A DNA stretch of 38,726 bases from an uncultured Pseudomonadota bacterium (GCA_903928965.1 CAIYSZ010000104.1:1-38726); one strand, 5' to 3'; counted from the first letter of the stretch, positions 7,414 through 15,373 are shown. Notes: generated from the sequence alone by a model not told the origin. Made by a program: numbers and translations.

Positions 7414-8484
7414 TTGAGCGAGCATTTGCTGTATCGGCGCATCGCGCGCCTTGGGTGGTTTGTGGCGGTAGCGCTAGTGATGACGGCTTGCGGCGGCGGC
7501 GCCAAGAAATCTAATTTGGCTTTGAATAAACCGGAGCCTCCGCTCAGCCCGCGGGCGGCCCCGGATAATCCGGTGATTTATTCCGGCGATTTTCCGATGC
7601 CTTTGTCTTTGGCCCCGGCAGTGGATTTTTGGCGCAAAACTTATGGCGTGTGGCCGCGTTCACAGGTGGCGATACATGACGACCGCCATTTGGACGTGAT
7701 TTATGAAATCTTGCATCTACCGGGTCCGGTCGGGGAAGGCCTGACCGAGGAACAAAGGGATTTAATCAGTCAACGCAAGGATTATTGGCGGGGTAAGTTG
7801 GCCGGTTTGGAAAGCAAGTTGCGTTACGGCGCGGATTTGGATGCGGATGACCAGCTGGTTTTAAGCAAATTGGCGGCGGTCGGTAAGCCGGCCAGCACGG
7901 TTTACGGCGCAAGCGAGCGGGTGCGTAGTCAGCGCGGAATTCGCGAGCGGTTTAAGCGCGGTTTGGAAATCAGCGGCCGTTACGACCGGCATTTCCGGCG
8001 CATTTTCCGCAGTTCCGGTTTGCCGGAGGATTTGTCTTATTTGCCGCACGTGGAGTCTTCGTTTCAGCTGAAGGCTAAGTCTTCCGCCGGCGCGGTCGGT
8101 TTGTGGCAGTTTACTAAGCCGGCCGCCAAAACCTTTATCCCAGGCAGTGACAAAGTGGACCGGCGCTTGGACCCTATCGCATCGGCCAATGGGGCCGCGC
8201 GTTATTTGAGCCATGCTTACAATAAACTGGGGAATTGGCCGGCGGCGGTGACATCTTATAATCACGGCATTGGCGGCATGAAGCGGGCGCAAGATCAAAT
8301 GGGCCAGGATTTCGGCAAAATCGTCGCCAGCTATGATGGGCCGTCTTTCGGTTTCGCCTCGCGCAATTATTACGCTCAGTTTTTGGCCGCCAGAGAGGTG
8401 GCGAGCAATCCTAGCCGTTATTTTCAAGAAGGGGTGGCTTACGAGCCGCCGTTGAGTTCCGGCGAGTTGCTGGCTTCCGAATAA
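7414..8484 (+). CDS. Lytic murein transglycosylase lipoprotein (MltD-like, no LysM)
   Basis: A 356-aa peptidoglycan lytic transglycosylase. The signal peptide ends in a lipobox VMTAC with the modified cysteine near residue 26. The SLT domain begins LPEDLSYLPHVESSF, whose glutamate (about residue 214) is the catalytic acid, and continues with AGAVGLWQFTKPAAKTF and a C-terminal AVTSYNHGIGGM, typical of MltD. The LysM repeats of E. coli MltD are missing, so the protein ends soon after the SLT domain. GGGAG six bases before a TTG at 7414 favours that start; a GTG at 7393 is the alternative but has no clear ribosome site. It precedes the redox kinase. Confidence 0.85.
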   Translation: MSEHLLYRRIARLGWFVAVALVMTACGGGAKKSNLALNKPEPPLSPRAAPDNPVIYSGDFPMPLSLAPAVDFWRKTYGVWPRSQVAIHDDRHLDVIYEILHLPGPVGEGLTEEQRDLISQRKDYWRGKLAGLESKLRYGADLDADDQLVLSKLAAVGKPASTVYGASERVRSQRGIRERFKRGLEISGRYDRHFRRIFRSSGLPEDLSYLPHVESSFQLKAKSSAGAVGLWQFTKPAAKTFIPGSDKVDRRLDPIASANGAARYLSHAYNKLGNWPAAVTSYNHGIGGMKRAQDQMGQDFGKIVASYDGPSFGFASRNYYAQFLAAREVASNPSRYFQEGVAYEPPLSSGELLASE

Positions 8485-8540
8485 GGCCGGGATAGCGCCG
8501 CATTTTAGTTTGATTTTCCGCTCCGCGAGGCGGTTTGCCT

Positions 8541-9914
8541 ATGTTTGCATTATTGCTGCCGAAAACACAATTGTCGATTCGCGAGAATCTTAAATGGCTG
8601 TATATTTTGCGCAATTTGATGCTGTTTTTGGTTATCGCCTCCGTGCTGCTGGTGGTGGACGGCCTGGGCGTCGAATTGCCGCAAAATCAGTTGTGGTTGG
8701 CTATTTTCGCGATTTCAATTCTTAATCTTTATACTTGGTTGCGTTTGCGCACCACGGAAGAGGTGACCGAGCACGAGATTTTTTCGCAAATCTGCATGGA
8801 CGTGTTCGCCCTGGCGTATTTATTGTACTTGACCGGCGGCGCTTCTAATCCGATTATCTGGGTATTTTTATTGCCGTTGATTGTGACCGCGATTATGTTG
8901 CCGCAGTCTTATGCGTGGAATATGGTGATTATTACCTCTAGCGTGTATACGGTGTTGATTGCCTATAACGTGCCGTTGCCGGCGGTGGAGCCGCATATGA
9001 TGCATCAGCCGATTCCGGACGTGTCTCCGGAGACGATGCTGAGAATACATATGATTAACGATCAGCGTTATTATAATTTGCACGTGTTCGGCATGTGGTT
9101 CGGTTTTGTTTTTAGCGCCGGATTGGTTGCTTTTTTCGTGGTCGAGTTGTCCAAGACTTTGCGCGACCGCGAACGGAACTTGGCCGAGGCGCGGGAAAGC
9201 GCGTTACGCGACGAACGCGTGGTGGCGTTAGGTACGCTGGCCGCCAGCGCGGCGCACGAGATGAGCACGCCGTTAGGTACTATTGCGATTTTGACGCATG
9301 AGCTGATGCAGGAAGCGTCGGTGGAGCAGTTTCCCGAACTGCGCCAAAAATTGACGATCATGCAGGAGCAGATTGTACGTTGTAAACAGGCTTTGTCGGT
9401 GATGTCGGAGTCGGCCGGCGAAATGCGCGCTGAATCCGGCCAGGCGATGCTGGTGTCGGAATATATGGACGAGGTGTTGCGGCAATGGCGGGCGCATAAC
9501 CCGACAACCAAGCTCAAATTGACGATTTCGCAGCAAGTGGAGCAAGAGGCGCAAATTGTCGCGGAACGCACGGTCACGCATTCCATTATTAATATCTTGA
9601 ACAACGCGGCGGAGGTGACGAACGCCGACGCCGGCATCGAGTTTTACGCGGAGTGGACTTGGAGTGAATTGATGCTGAGAATTCGGGATTATGGCCCCGG
9701 TTTGCCGCGCGAGTTTATCGCTTTCGCCGGCACGCAGCCGGTCAAGAGCAATAAACAGGGCATGGGGGTGGGGCTGTTTTTGACCTACACCACAATCAGG
9801 CGCTTAGGCGGTACAATACGCTTCGAGAATTTGGACGCGGGCGGCGCTTGCGTGGAAATTCTGTTACCGCTTTTGACCATGGAGCGCGCGGATGAGCAAC
9901 TTAGCACCGGATAA
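8541..9914 (+). CDS. regB: RegB/PrrB-type redox sensor histidine kinase
   Basis: A 457-aa membrane histidine kinase. About six membrane segments fill residues 20-210, and the periplasm-proximal motif YLTGGASNP (residues ~96-104) matches the quinone-sensing GGxxNP of RegB. The H-box is ALGTLAASAAHEMSTPLGTI with His near 239. The cytoplasmic cysteine in EQIVRCKQAL (about residue 281) corresponds to the redox-active Cys265 of Rhodobacter RegB. The ATP-binding domain has NILNNAAEV and GMGVGLFLTYTTIRRLGG. In purple bacteria RegBA controls photosynthesis, CO2 fixation, nitrogen fixation and respiration in response to redox state. It overlaps the regulator gene by 23 bases. ATG 8541 is preferred over TTG 8535. 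Confidence 0.92.
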   Translation: MFALLLPKTQLSIRENLKWLYILRNLMLFLVIASVLLVVDGLGVELPQNQLWLAIFAISILNLYTWLRLRTTEEVTEHEIFSQICMDVFALAYLLYLTGGASNPIIWVFLLPLIVTAIMLPQSYAWNMVIITSSVYTVLIAYNVPLPAVEPHMMHQPIPDVSPETMLRIHMINDQRYYNLHVFGMWFGFVFSAGLVAFFVVELSKTLRDRERNLAEARESALRDERVVALGTLAASAAHEMSTPLGTIAILTHELMQEASVEQFPELRQKLTIMQEQIVRCKQALSVMSESAGEMRAESGQAMLVSEYMDEVLRQWRAHNPTTKLKLTISQQVEQEAQIVAERTVTHSIINILNNAAEVTNADAGIEFYAEWTWSELMLRIRDYGPGLPREFIAFAGTQPVKSNKQGMGVGLFLTYTTIRRLGGTIRFENLDAGGACVEILLPLLTMERADEQLSTG

Positions 9915-10440
9915 ACCGCAGTTGTTATTGGTGGACGATGACGTGACTTATTGCTCGGTGTTGAAGCCGGCTTTAGAGAAGCGTAATTTTCAGGTGTCCG
10001 TGGCGAACGATATCGCCGCCGCCATGCTGTTGGCCGAGCAAACCGAGCCGGAGTATGCGGTGATTGATTTGCGCATCGGTTTTGAATCCGGGCTGGAAAT
10101 GGTCAAAAAGCTGATTTCCTTGGATTCCAATACTCAAATCGTCATGTTGACCGGGTTTGCCAGTATCGCTACCGCGGTGGAAGCCATTAAACTGGGGGCG
10201 ATACATTATTTGACCAAACCGGCGAATGCGGATGAGATAGTCAACGCTTTATATAAAAACGAGGGCGACGCTTCGGTGGCGATTAGCGATAATCCGCTGT
10301 CGGTGAAACGCTTGGAGTGGGAACATTTGCAAAAAGTGTTGATGCAGCACGACGGCAATATTTCCGCGGCGGCCAGAGCCTTGAATATGCATAGACGCAC
10401 CTTACAGCGGAAATTGGAAAAGCGTCCGGTTAAGGAATGA
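9892..10440 (+). CDS. regA: RegA/PrrA/ActR-type response regulator
   Basis: A 182-aa cytosolic DNA-binding response regulator, partner of the overlapping kinase gene. The receiver domain has the acidic pocket LLVDDD (residues 12-17), the phospho-acceptor Asp59 in YAVIDLRIG, the conserved Thr in VMLTGFAS and Lys in YLTKPA. The C-terminal Fis-type helix-turn-helix is NISAAARALNMHRRTLQRKL, highly conserved among RegA/PrrA/ActR. A proline-containing linker normally found between domains is short here. Targets may include the nif and respiration genes, as in purple bacteria, but no binding site was identified in the window. Confidence 0.93.
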   Translation: MSNLAPDKPQLLLVDDDVTYCSVLKPALEKRNFQVSVANDIAAAMLLAEQTEPEYAVIDLRIGFESGLEMVKKLISLDSNTQIVMLTGFASIATAVEAIKLGAIHYLTKPANADEIVNALYKNEGDASVAISDNPLSVKRLEWEHLQKVLMQHDGNISAAARALNMHRRTLQRKLEKRPVKE

Positions 10441-10455
10441 GCGTGGAAGCGGTTG

Positions 10456-10500
10456 GATTAAGGACAACCTGATTAAGGATAACCTGATTAAGGGCAAGTG
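10456..10500 (+). repeat. Three tandem 15-bp repeats in the yicC leader
   Basis: GATTAAGGACAACCT, GATTAAGGATAACCT and GATTAAGGGCAAGTG follow one another without gaps. Each unit contains a Shine-Dalgarno-like TAAGG; the third one is used as the ribosome site of the gene starting at 10503. The array fills nearly the whole 62-bp gap between regA and yicC. Confidence 0.85.
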
Positions 10501-10502
10501 TA

Positions 10503-11366
10503 ATGATTAAAAGTATGACGGCTTACGCCGACGCTGAAGCCATAGTCCAGGATTTGGCCTGGAGTTGTGAGTTACGCTCGGTTAATCATCGCTATTGCGA
10601 TATTAGCGTGAAATTGCCGGAGCGTTTACGATTCGCTGAAATGGATTTGCGGCGGATGATAGGCGACAGGGTCAAGCGCGGTAAGATTGAATGCTGCTTC
10701 AGTTTTAAAAAAATTGCCAACGCGCGGCCGCTGGCGGTGAATTATGATTTGGTCGCCGTTTTACTAGAGGCCGCCGCGGACATTGAGGGGCGAATGCTGC
10801 AATCCAGGCCGTTTTCGGCGTTGGAGGTGTTGGCCTTTCCCGGCGTGCAGCAAGAAAACGAATGGGATAAACAGCAGTTATTGCAAACCTTGCTGGAACT
10901 GCTGACCAAGGCCTTGGAGGATTTGTTGGCGGCCCGGGCGCGGGAAGGGGCGCAAATTAAGGATTTGTTACTGGAGCGCGGGCGGAAAATGACGCACTTG
11001 GTGAACGCCGCGCAAGGCCGCATGCCGGAGGTGATGCAAGGTTTGCGGCAAAAATTTATGTTGCGGATCGCCGAGTTGGCGCGGGAGCCGGAGGCTGACC
11101 GCTTGGAGCAGGAGTTGTTGCTGTGGGCGCAAAAATTGGATGTGTCGGAGGAATTGGACCGTTTGGCGCTGCACATCAATGAGGTCGCGCATAGCTTGGG
11201 TCAGTCCGAGCCGGTGGGCCGGCGCTTGGATTTTTTGATGCAGGAAATGAACCGAGAGGCTAACACTTTAGGCTCCAAATCGGCGGACAGGGAGATGACG
11301 CAAATTTCCATCGAATTGAAGGTGTTGATTGAGCAAATGCGGGAGCAGGTGCAGAATATTGAATGA
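10503..11366 (+). CDS. yicC: YicC family endoribonuclease
   Basis: A 287-aa protein of the YicC family. The N-terminus MIKSMTAYA matches the family opening (MIxSMTGFA) except that the usual G is A, and SCELRSVNHRYCDISVKLPE follows. The C-terminal DUF1732 part has EELDRLALHINEV and GRRLDFLMQEMNREANTL. E. coli YicC is reported to be a Mn-dependent endoribonuclease that promotes decay of the sRNA RyhB. It is often followed by gmk, but here by a broken hydrolase gene. AAGGG of the third tandem repeat serves as ribosome site. Confidence 0.95.
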   Translation: MIKSMTAYADAEAIVQDLAWSCELRSVNHRYCDISVKLPERLRFAEMDLRRMIGDRVKRGKIECCFSFKKIANARPLAVNYDLVAVLLEAAADIEGRMLQSRPFSALEVLAFPGVQQENEWDKQQLLQTLLELLTKALEDLLAARAREGAQIKDLLLERGRKMTHLVNAAQGRMPEVMQGLRQKFMLRIAELAREPEADRLEQELLLWAQKLDVSEELDRLALHINEVAHSLGQSEPVGRRLDFLMQEMNREANTLGSKSADREMTQISIELKVLIEQMREQVQNIE

Positions 11367-11399
11367 CGGTGGGCGGGTGTTCGGAGTTTTCGCAATTAC

Positions 11400-11673
11400 T
11401 CGCCTTGTTCCAGAAAACTTATTGCGAGCGGCAACAACGCGCCGCCCGTTAGGTGGATACTGCGCTGGGCCGGATTCTGGCTTAATCGGCCCGGTTTGAT
11501 TCCCGGTGCGGGCGCGCCCTGGGGGCTTGCTGGGACAGTATCTGGTGATTGTGCCATCGGAAGATTTAGTGGTGGCTCGATTTGGCTTGTCTCATGAACA
11601 GGGCGAAAACATGTTTGATACCGTAGGGACGGGTAAATTGGTGGCCGATATTATTGCCGCGCTTCACCAATAG
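11400..11673 (+). pseudogene. 3' remnant of a beta-lactamase-family serine hydrolase
   Basis: In the frame ending at the TAG of 11671-11673 the translation includes LLGQYLVIVPSEDLVVARFG and, before the stop, GKLVADIIAALHQ. This is the characteristic C-terminus of class-C beta-lactamase-like serine hydrolases (family pattern GQ-hydrophobic-IPS-DLVVVR-G). Just upstream, in a different frame, RWAGFWLNRPGLIPGAGAP reads as the preceding segment of the same family, so a frameshift lies near 11515-11530. The N-terminal part with the SxxK nucleophile is gone. The left border is approximate. 11674-11847 shows nothing further. Confidence 0.65.
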
Positions 11674-11847
11674 GGTTTATCCACGGCTTCATTTCGGTTC
11701 AGTCCGCGGCGGATGGTTCTTGGGGAATTCGTTCTTCCGGAGTTCTAAAACTGAACAGTTCGTCTTGGGTGAAAGATGGGAGCTTGAATGAGCAAGAATA
11801 AGCAACCTCAAGGTAGGAAATTCCAGATAAGATTGGGAATTGCTTCT

Positions 11848-13083
11848 TTATAACTGCCTGCTTAATAAAAGCAATGGATGTATTACCGGCAAGGCTTCGG
11901 TTTGTAGCCAAGTCGCGCAGCCGTAGTTGGCGCTGACGATGCAGTCCGCGCCGGATGCTTGCATGTGTTCTTGTTTTATGTCCCGCAGCGCGGCGGCATT
12001 TTCCGGGTGGGTTAGGAAGTAGGCGCCGCCGGCGCCGCAGCAGAGGTTGTTGCCCGCCAATGCTTGTACTTGCAGTTGTGGAATTTTGGCCAGCAGGTCG
12101 TAAACCGCTTGCTGGTTTTTCAGTACGTTGCGTTGGCTGCAGGGTTCGTGCACGGCGACGGTTTGCGCTAGGGGTTTTAGCGTGAGATCGTCCGGCCAGT
12201 GGGCGGCGATAAATTCCGCGGCGTCTTGCAGCCGGTCGCGAAAGCGGCGTTCGGCTTCGCCGTCTCCAGGGTATTCGCTTAATACCGCGCCGCAGCCGCT
12301 GGCGGCGTGCAATACTGCGTCCACGTCCAGAGCATTGAACACGGCCTGGTTTTGGGCTTGCAATGCCGCCGCCGAGAGGCCGGCGTGCTGGTGCAGCGCG
12401 CCGCAACAGCTTTGTTCCGGCGGTGCGATCACGTTATAACCGATGGCGTTGAGCAGCTTAACGGCGGCCTCCAGCGCGAGGCGGTCGAGGTGTTCGGCCA
12501 GACAGCCGGTGAACAAGGCTACCGTACCGCGTTTGGCGGCGGCTGGGAAGAAGCCGGGCAGCGCGCCTAGCGCCGGCGCTTGCAATGCGGCGGCGGCCGA
12601 GTCCAGACCGAAAAGCCGCCAAAATTTTAAATCATGTCTAGGCGTATTTTCAAACAACTTGGCGTATAGACGCACGATGGGCAAGAGGGCGTAGCGCCAG
12701 CGCTTGTGTTCGATCAAATAAAACGCCAGCCGCGCCAAGCGACCCAATTTAGGCGGGCGTTGCGCCAAGGCTTGTTCAAATAGCGCGGAATAAGGCATGC
12801 GGCTGGGGCAGACGGCCTCGCAGGCGCGGCATTGCAGGCAGTTGTCCAAATGGAATAATTCTTGCGCGTTAGGCGGCGCATCCTCGACCAGCAGCTTGCT
12901 TAAGGTGCGGATGCGTTGGCGCGGGGTTTCGGCGTCGATTTGCGTGAGGCGGAAGGTGGGGCAATGGCTGACGCACATGCCGCAGCGCATGCATTCGGCG
13001 GCGTCGGGTATATAGGGGCCGCCGGAAAATTCAGCGTTTTCGGGAATAGAGGCGTCGATGGAAAAATCCGCGAAATCAAACAT
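11848..13083 (-). CDS. GlcF-like protein with two [4Fe-4S] and two CCG domains
   Basis: A 411-aa protein of the GlcF/HdrD-like family. The N-terminal ferredoxin domain has two full cluster motifs, CMRCGMCVSHCP (residues ~33-44) and CLQCRACEAVCP (near 84-95). Two CCG domains follow: TGCLAEH...SCCGALHQHAG and HEPCSQRN...LCCGAGGAYFLTHPE. In glycolate oxidase this subunit passes electrons from the flavoprotein GlcD/E onward; in heterodisulfide reductases CCG motifs hold special Fe-S clusters. No GlcD/E-type flavin subunit is nearby. It is the last gene of the nif operon, starting directly at the end of the preceding gene. A role as electron-transfer or cluster protein for nitrogen fixation is inference. 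Confidence 0.85.
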   Translation of the reverse strand: MFDFADFSIDASIPENAEFSGGPYIPDAAECMRCGMCVSHCPTFRLTQIDAETPRQRIRTLSKLLVEDAPPNAQELFHLDNCLQCRACEAVCPSRMPYSALFEQALAQRPPKLGRLARLAFYLIEHKRWRYALLPIVRLYAKLFENTPRHDLKFWRLFGLDSAAAALQAPALGALPGFFPAAAKRGTVALFTGCLAEHLDRLALEAAVKLLNAIGYNVIAPPEQSCCGALHQHAGLSAAALQAQNQAVFNALDVDAVLHAASGCGAVLSEYPGDGEAERRFRDRLQDAAEFIAAHWPDDLTLKPLAQTVAVHEPCSQRNVLKNQQAVYDLLAKIPQLQVQALAGNNLCCGAGGAYFLTHPENAAALRDIKQEHMQASGADCIVSANYGCATWLQTEALPVIHPLLLLSRQL

Positions 13084-13518
13084 TCAGGATTCCATGAGTT
13101 TGACATAGGCGCGGCGCAGCAACTCCATCTCGGCCGGCGGCCGGCCGCGCAGCTCCGGCAAGGTTTTTAGGCTCAGGCCGCGGCTGGCCAGCAGTTGTTT
13201 GGGCGGGTCCAGTACATTGAATCTGGCCATGTGCACGGTAATCACGCCGCCGGGAGCGTCCACGCATTCGGAAAAATCGTGTTCCAGGACCAGCAAATTG
13301 GGTTCGAGTCGCAGCAAACCGTTGACGCTGTTTAATAATACGCTTGGATGCAGGGCGATTTTGCTGGCCAAGATGTAGTCTTCGTCCAGGGTTTCAGCCA
13401 AAGCCGGCAGTTTTTCCGGAAAGCAAACGCCGCCGTCGGCTTGTTGCGCGAATAGCGTTAGGGCGCTGATGTCGCCCTTGTAATACAGCAATAGCCTATG
13501 TTGCGCCAGATTGGACAT
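13084..13518 (-). CDS. Unknown protein in nif operon tail, 144 aa
   Basis: A 144-aa soluble protein without a recognised family. The start MSNLAQHRLLLYYKGDIS is five bases after the stop of the preceding gene; a longer in-frame reading to 13557 would overlap that gene. It has two cysteines (VCFPEK and SECVDAPGG) and a histidine-containing patch (VLEHDFSEC, TVHMARF) that could in principle bind a metal. The stop abuts the GlcF-like start. Gene order and spacing show that it is part of the nif transcript; function unknown. Confidence 0.7.
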   Translation of the reverse strand: MSNLAQHRLLLYYKGDISALTLFAQQADGGVCFPEKLPALAETLDEDYILASKIALHPSVLLNSVNGLLRLEPNLLVLEHDFSECVDAPGGVITVHMARFNVLDPPKQLLASRGLSLKTLPELRGRPPAEMELLRRAYVKLMES

Positions 13519-13523
13519 GGCGT

Positions 13524-14495
13524 TTACCCGGCGGCTTGCGTGGGTTGGCTGTCCCACAACGGTTTGTAGCTACTGTCCAGCCGCGACAGGCGGGCGTTGG
13601 TTTGCTCCAGCAAGGCGTAATCGGGAAAGCGCCGGCTGTTGCCGGCCTGATACCAGGCTTCCATGGCCTGGGTCAGCGCTTGTTTTTCGGCGGCGCAGTC
13701 GGCGATTTGCCGCTTTAGCCAATCCAGGCTGACGTTGGGCGTCAATTGGGCGATGCGGTAGCGCAGGCCGTGGCGGAAAATGTTGACGCCGCCGCCCTCG
13801 GCTATGGTTTGCCGCAACGCGCCGCTGTCCAGAATTTCGACGCCGGCCAGATAATCGACCCCGAATTCGTGCAATTGCGGCAACCAAGGGGTGGTTGGCC
13901 CCATCAATACCGTCACGGCGGAACGGGATAGCTCGGCCAGACGCGGAAAGGTTTTGTTCGGAATCGAACTAGCGGTGATGAATACCCAATCGGCTTGTGG
14001 CAGCAGGTATTCGCAGGCGCTGTCAGGCAGATCGCAGGCTTGCGGCTGCCGCTCCAGCACGCTCAGATGCATTTGTTCGCGGTAGCGTTCCAGGCCGGGA
14101 TAGCGGCCGATCACTACGACGTTTTTGCCGAGCAATTGCGGCAAAAAATGGTCGAACACCGCCAGATTGGGAAATTCGCCGATGCCGCCGACGGCGATGG
14201 ATTCCGGTAGCGCGCGCGCGTTCAGGCAATAATTGATAGCCGCCATGCCGATGGCGGCTTGGTAGGGCTCCCAGGAGCGAATCCAGGCGGTAAGTTCGGC
14301 GACCGGCTTGCCGCGCAGTTCACCCGGCCACGGCAGCACGCGGGTCGCCGCGCCGGGGCTCATGGCCAGCCCCAAATGATCGGAATTCTCGCCGCGGCAG
14401 AACGTCCACACCAAGCCGATCAATATTTCACCCGCCGCGTCCTTACTGGCGCAGGCGTCAAGTAATAATTCGTAAATCAGCTTGAAGTCTTGCAT
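13524..14495 (-). CDS. DUF4213/DUF364 putative heavy-metal chelation protein
   Basis: A 323-aa protein that fits the two-domain DUF4213 plus DUF364 family, described as putative heavy-metal chelation proteins. The N-terminal part (to about residue 95) has GLVWTFCRGENSDHLGLAM. The C-terminal Rossmann-like part has LLGKNVVVIGRYPGLERYRE, the tract DWVFITASSIPNKTFPRL and LMGPTTPWLPQLHEFGVDYL, all family hallmarks. The start at 14495 is five bases after the upstream stop; the frame stays open to 14558, but that part overlaps the upstream gene. In a nif operon it is a candidate for molybdenum or iron handling during cofactor synthesis, which is inference. The family is often found near metal transport or cofactor genes. 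Confidence 0.75.
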   Translation of the reverse strand: MQDFKLIYELLLDACASKDAAGEILIGLVWTFCRGENSDHLGLAMSPGAATRVLPWPGELRGKPVAELTAWIRSWEPYQAAIGMAAINYCLNARALPESIAVGGIGEFPNLAVFDHFLPQLLGKNVVVIGRYPGLERYREQMHLSVLERQPQACDLPDSACEYLLPQADWVFITASSIPNKTFPRLAELSRSAVTVLMGPTTPWLPQLHEFGVDYLAGVEILDSGALRQTIAEGGGVNIFRHGLRYRIAQLTPNVSLDWLKRQIADCAAEKQALTQAMEAWYQAGNSRRFPDYALLEQTNARLSRLDSSYKPLWDSQPTQAAG

Positions 14496-14500
14496 GCTGT

Positions 14501-14875
14501 TTATTGCGGTTGCTCCAATAGTTTGGCTTCTACCTTGAGGCCGTCTTGCCTTCCCCACACGTTGATGGCTTCAATGAACCAGTGTTTTTTGCCGGGGTGC
14601 GGCTGCAGAATGTCGTATTCTGCGTAGCAACTGCCGTCGCTGTGAAATTTGATCTGGCCCACGCGTTGTTGCGCGGCGTTATACCAATAGCCGATTAAAT
14701 CCTGGGTTTGCGCGTACGGGTCGGTATGCAGATTGAACACGGCGGCTTCGTAATTCGGTGCGGCGGCCGCTTCGGCATTGACGCCGAGTTTTTGCAGATA
14801 GCCGGCGATGCGGGCGCAAATTTCGTGGCCGTAAGCGCGGTGTTGTTCAATTTGTCGGTTTAATTCTTCGGTCAT
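14501..14875 (-). CDS. Unknown nif-operon protein, 124 aa
   Basis: A 124-aa soluble protein. The first third is helical (TEELNRQIEQHRAYGHEICA). The rest looks like a beta-rich fold with many aromatic residues (LIGYWYNAAQQRVGQIKFHS, DGSCYAEYDILQPHPGKKHW). No family recognised. It has only two cysteines. It lies two bases after the TPR gene and five before the DUF364 gene, so it belongs to the nif transcript. It may be a partner or chaperone of one of its neighbours; nothing in the sequence decides. Confidence 0.7.
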   Translation of the reverse strand: MTEELNRQIEQHRAYGHEICARIAGYLQKLGVNAEAAAAPNYEAAVFNLHTDPYAQTQDLIGYWYNAAQQRVGQIKFHSDGSCYAEYDILQPHPGKKHWFIEAINVWGRQDGLKVEAKLLEQPQ

Positions 14876-14877
14876 TA

Positions 14878-15372
14878 TTAATCCTCTTGTAACGCCTGGG
14901 CCAGTTGCATGATGACCGAGCCGCCGGAGCGGTCTTCCGGGTCCAGCCGGCGCAAAATGCCTAAAATCCGCTCGGCTTCGGCGTCTTGCTCCAGGCGCAA
15001 TTTGATAAACGCAAGCGCTTTCAGGGTGTATAAATAAAACAGGCCCGGCTCGCTAAAATACATGTCGTGACCTTGCTCCGCCAGCACCGCGCAGTCCTCG
15101 GCGAATCCGCCGAGACTGGCCGCCGCGCGCAAGCCGGCCAGTACCTCGCCTTCGGCTTCGCGCAGGCGGCCTTGATAAAAGTAAAACTTGTATAAGGCAA
15201 AGTAGGTTTGCAGGCAGTTGGCGTCCAATTGCTGGGCTTGCTTGAACAATTGTTCGGCGCGCGGCTTGTCGGCGTGGTTGGCTAGCACGCCGGCTTGCAG
15301 CAGTTGGTTGACCGCCGCCGGTACGTCCGGGCTGAACAGCACCCGTTCCTCCAGCCAGCGCACCGTCGTCAT
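14878..15372 (-). CDS. TPR-like protein in nif operon
   Basis: A 164-aa helical-repeat protein. Tetratricopeptide-like units can be read around residues 26-66 (AEQLFKQAQQLDANCLQTYF, ALYKFYFYQGRLREAEGE) and around 110-145 (LFYLYTLKALAFIKLRLEQD, AERILGILRRLDP). TPR proteins mediate protein-protein contacts. It starts one base after the stop of the [2Fe-2S] ferredoxin gene and ends two bases before the 124-aa gene. A scaffold or chaperone role within the nif accessory set is inferred only from position. Confidence 0.75.
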   Translation of the reverse strand: MTTVRWLEERVLFSPDVPAAVNQLLQAGVLANHADKPRAEQLFKQAQQLDANCLQTYFALYKFYFYQGRLREAEGEVLAGLRAAASLGGFAEDCAVLAEQGHDMYFSEPGLFYLYTLKALAFIKLRLEQDAEAERILGILRRLDPEDRSGGSVIMQLAQALQED

Positions 15373-15373
15373 G

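Noticed and set aside
10456-10500. The 15-bp tandem repeat as a CRISPR remnant
   Set aside because: Units are adjacent without spacers and far shorter than CRISPR repeats; no cas gene is present.
11699-12406. Minus-strand open frame of 235 codons in another frame of the GlcF-like gene
   Set aside because: Arg/Pro-rich composition, and the alternative frame holds intact Fe-S motifs.
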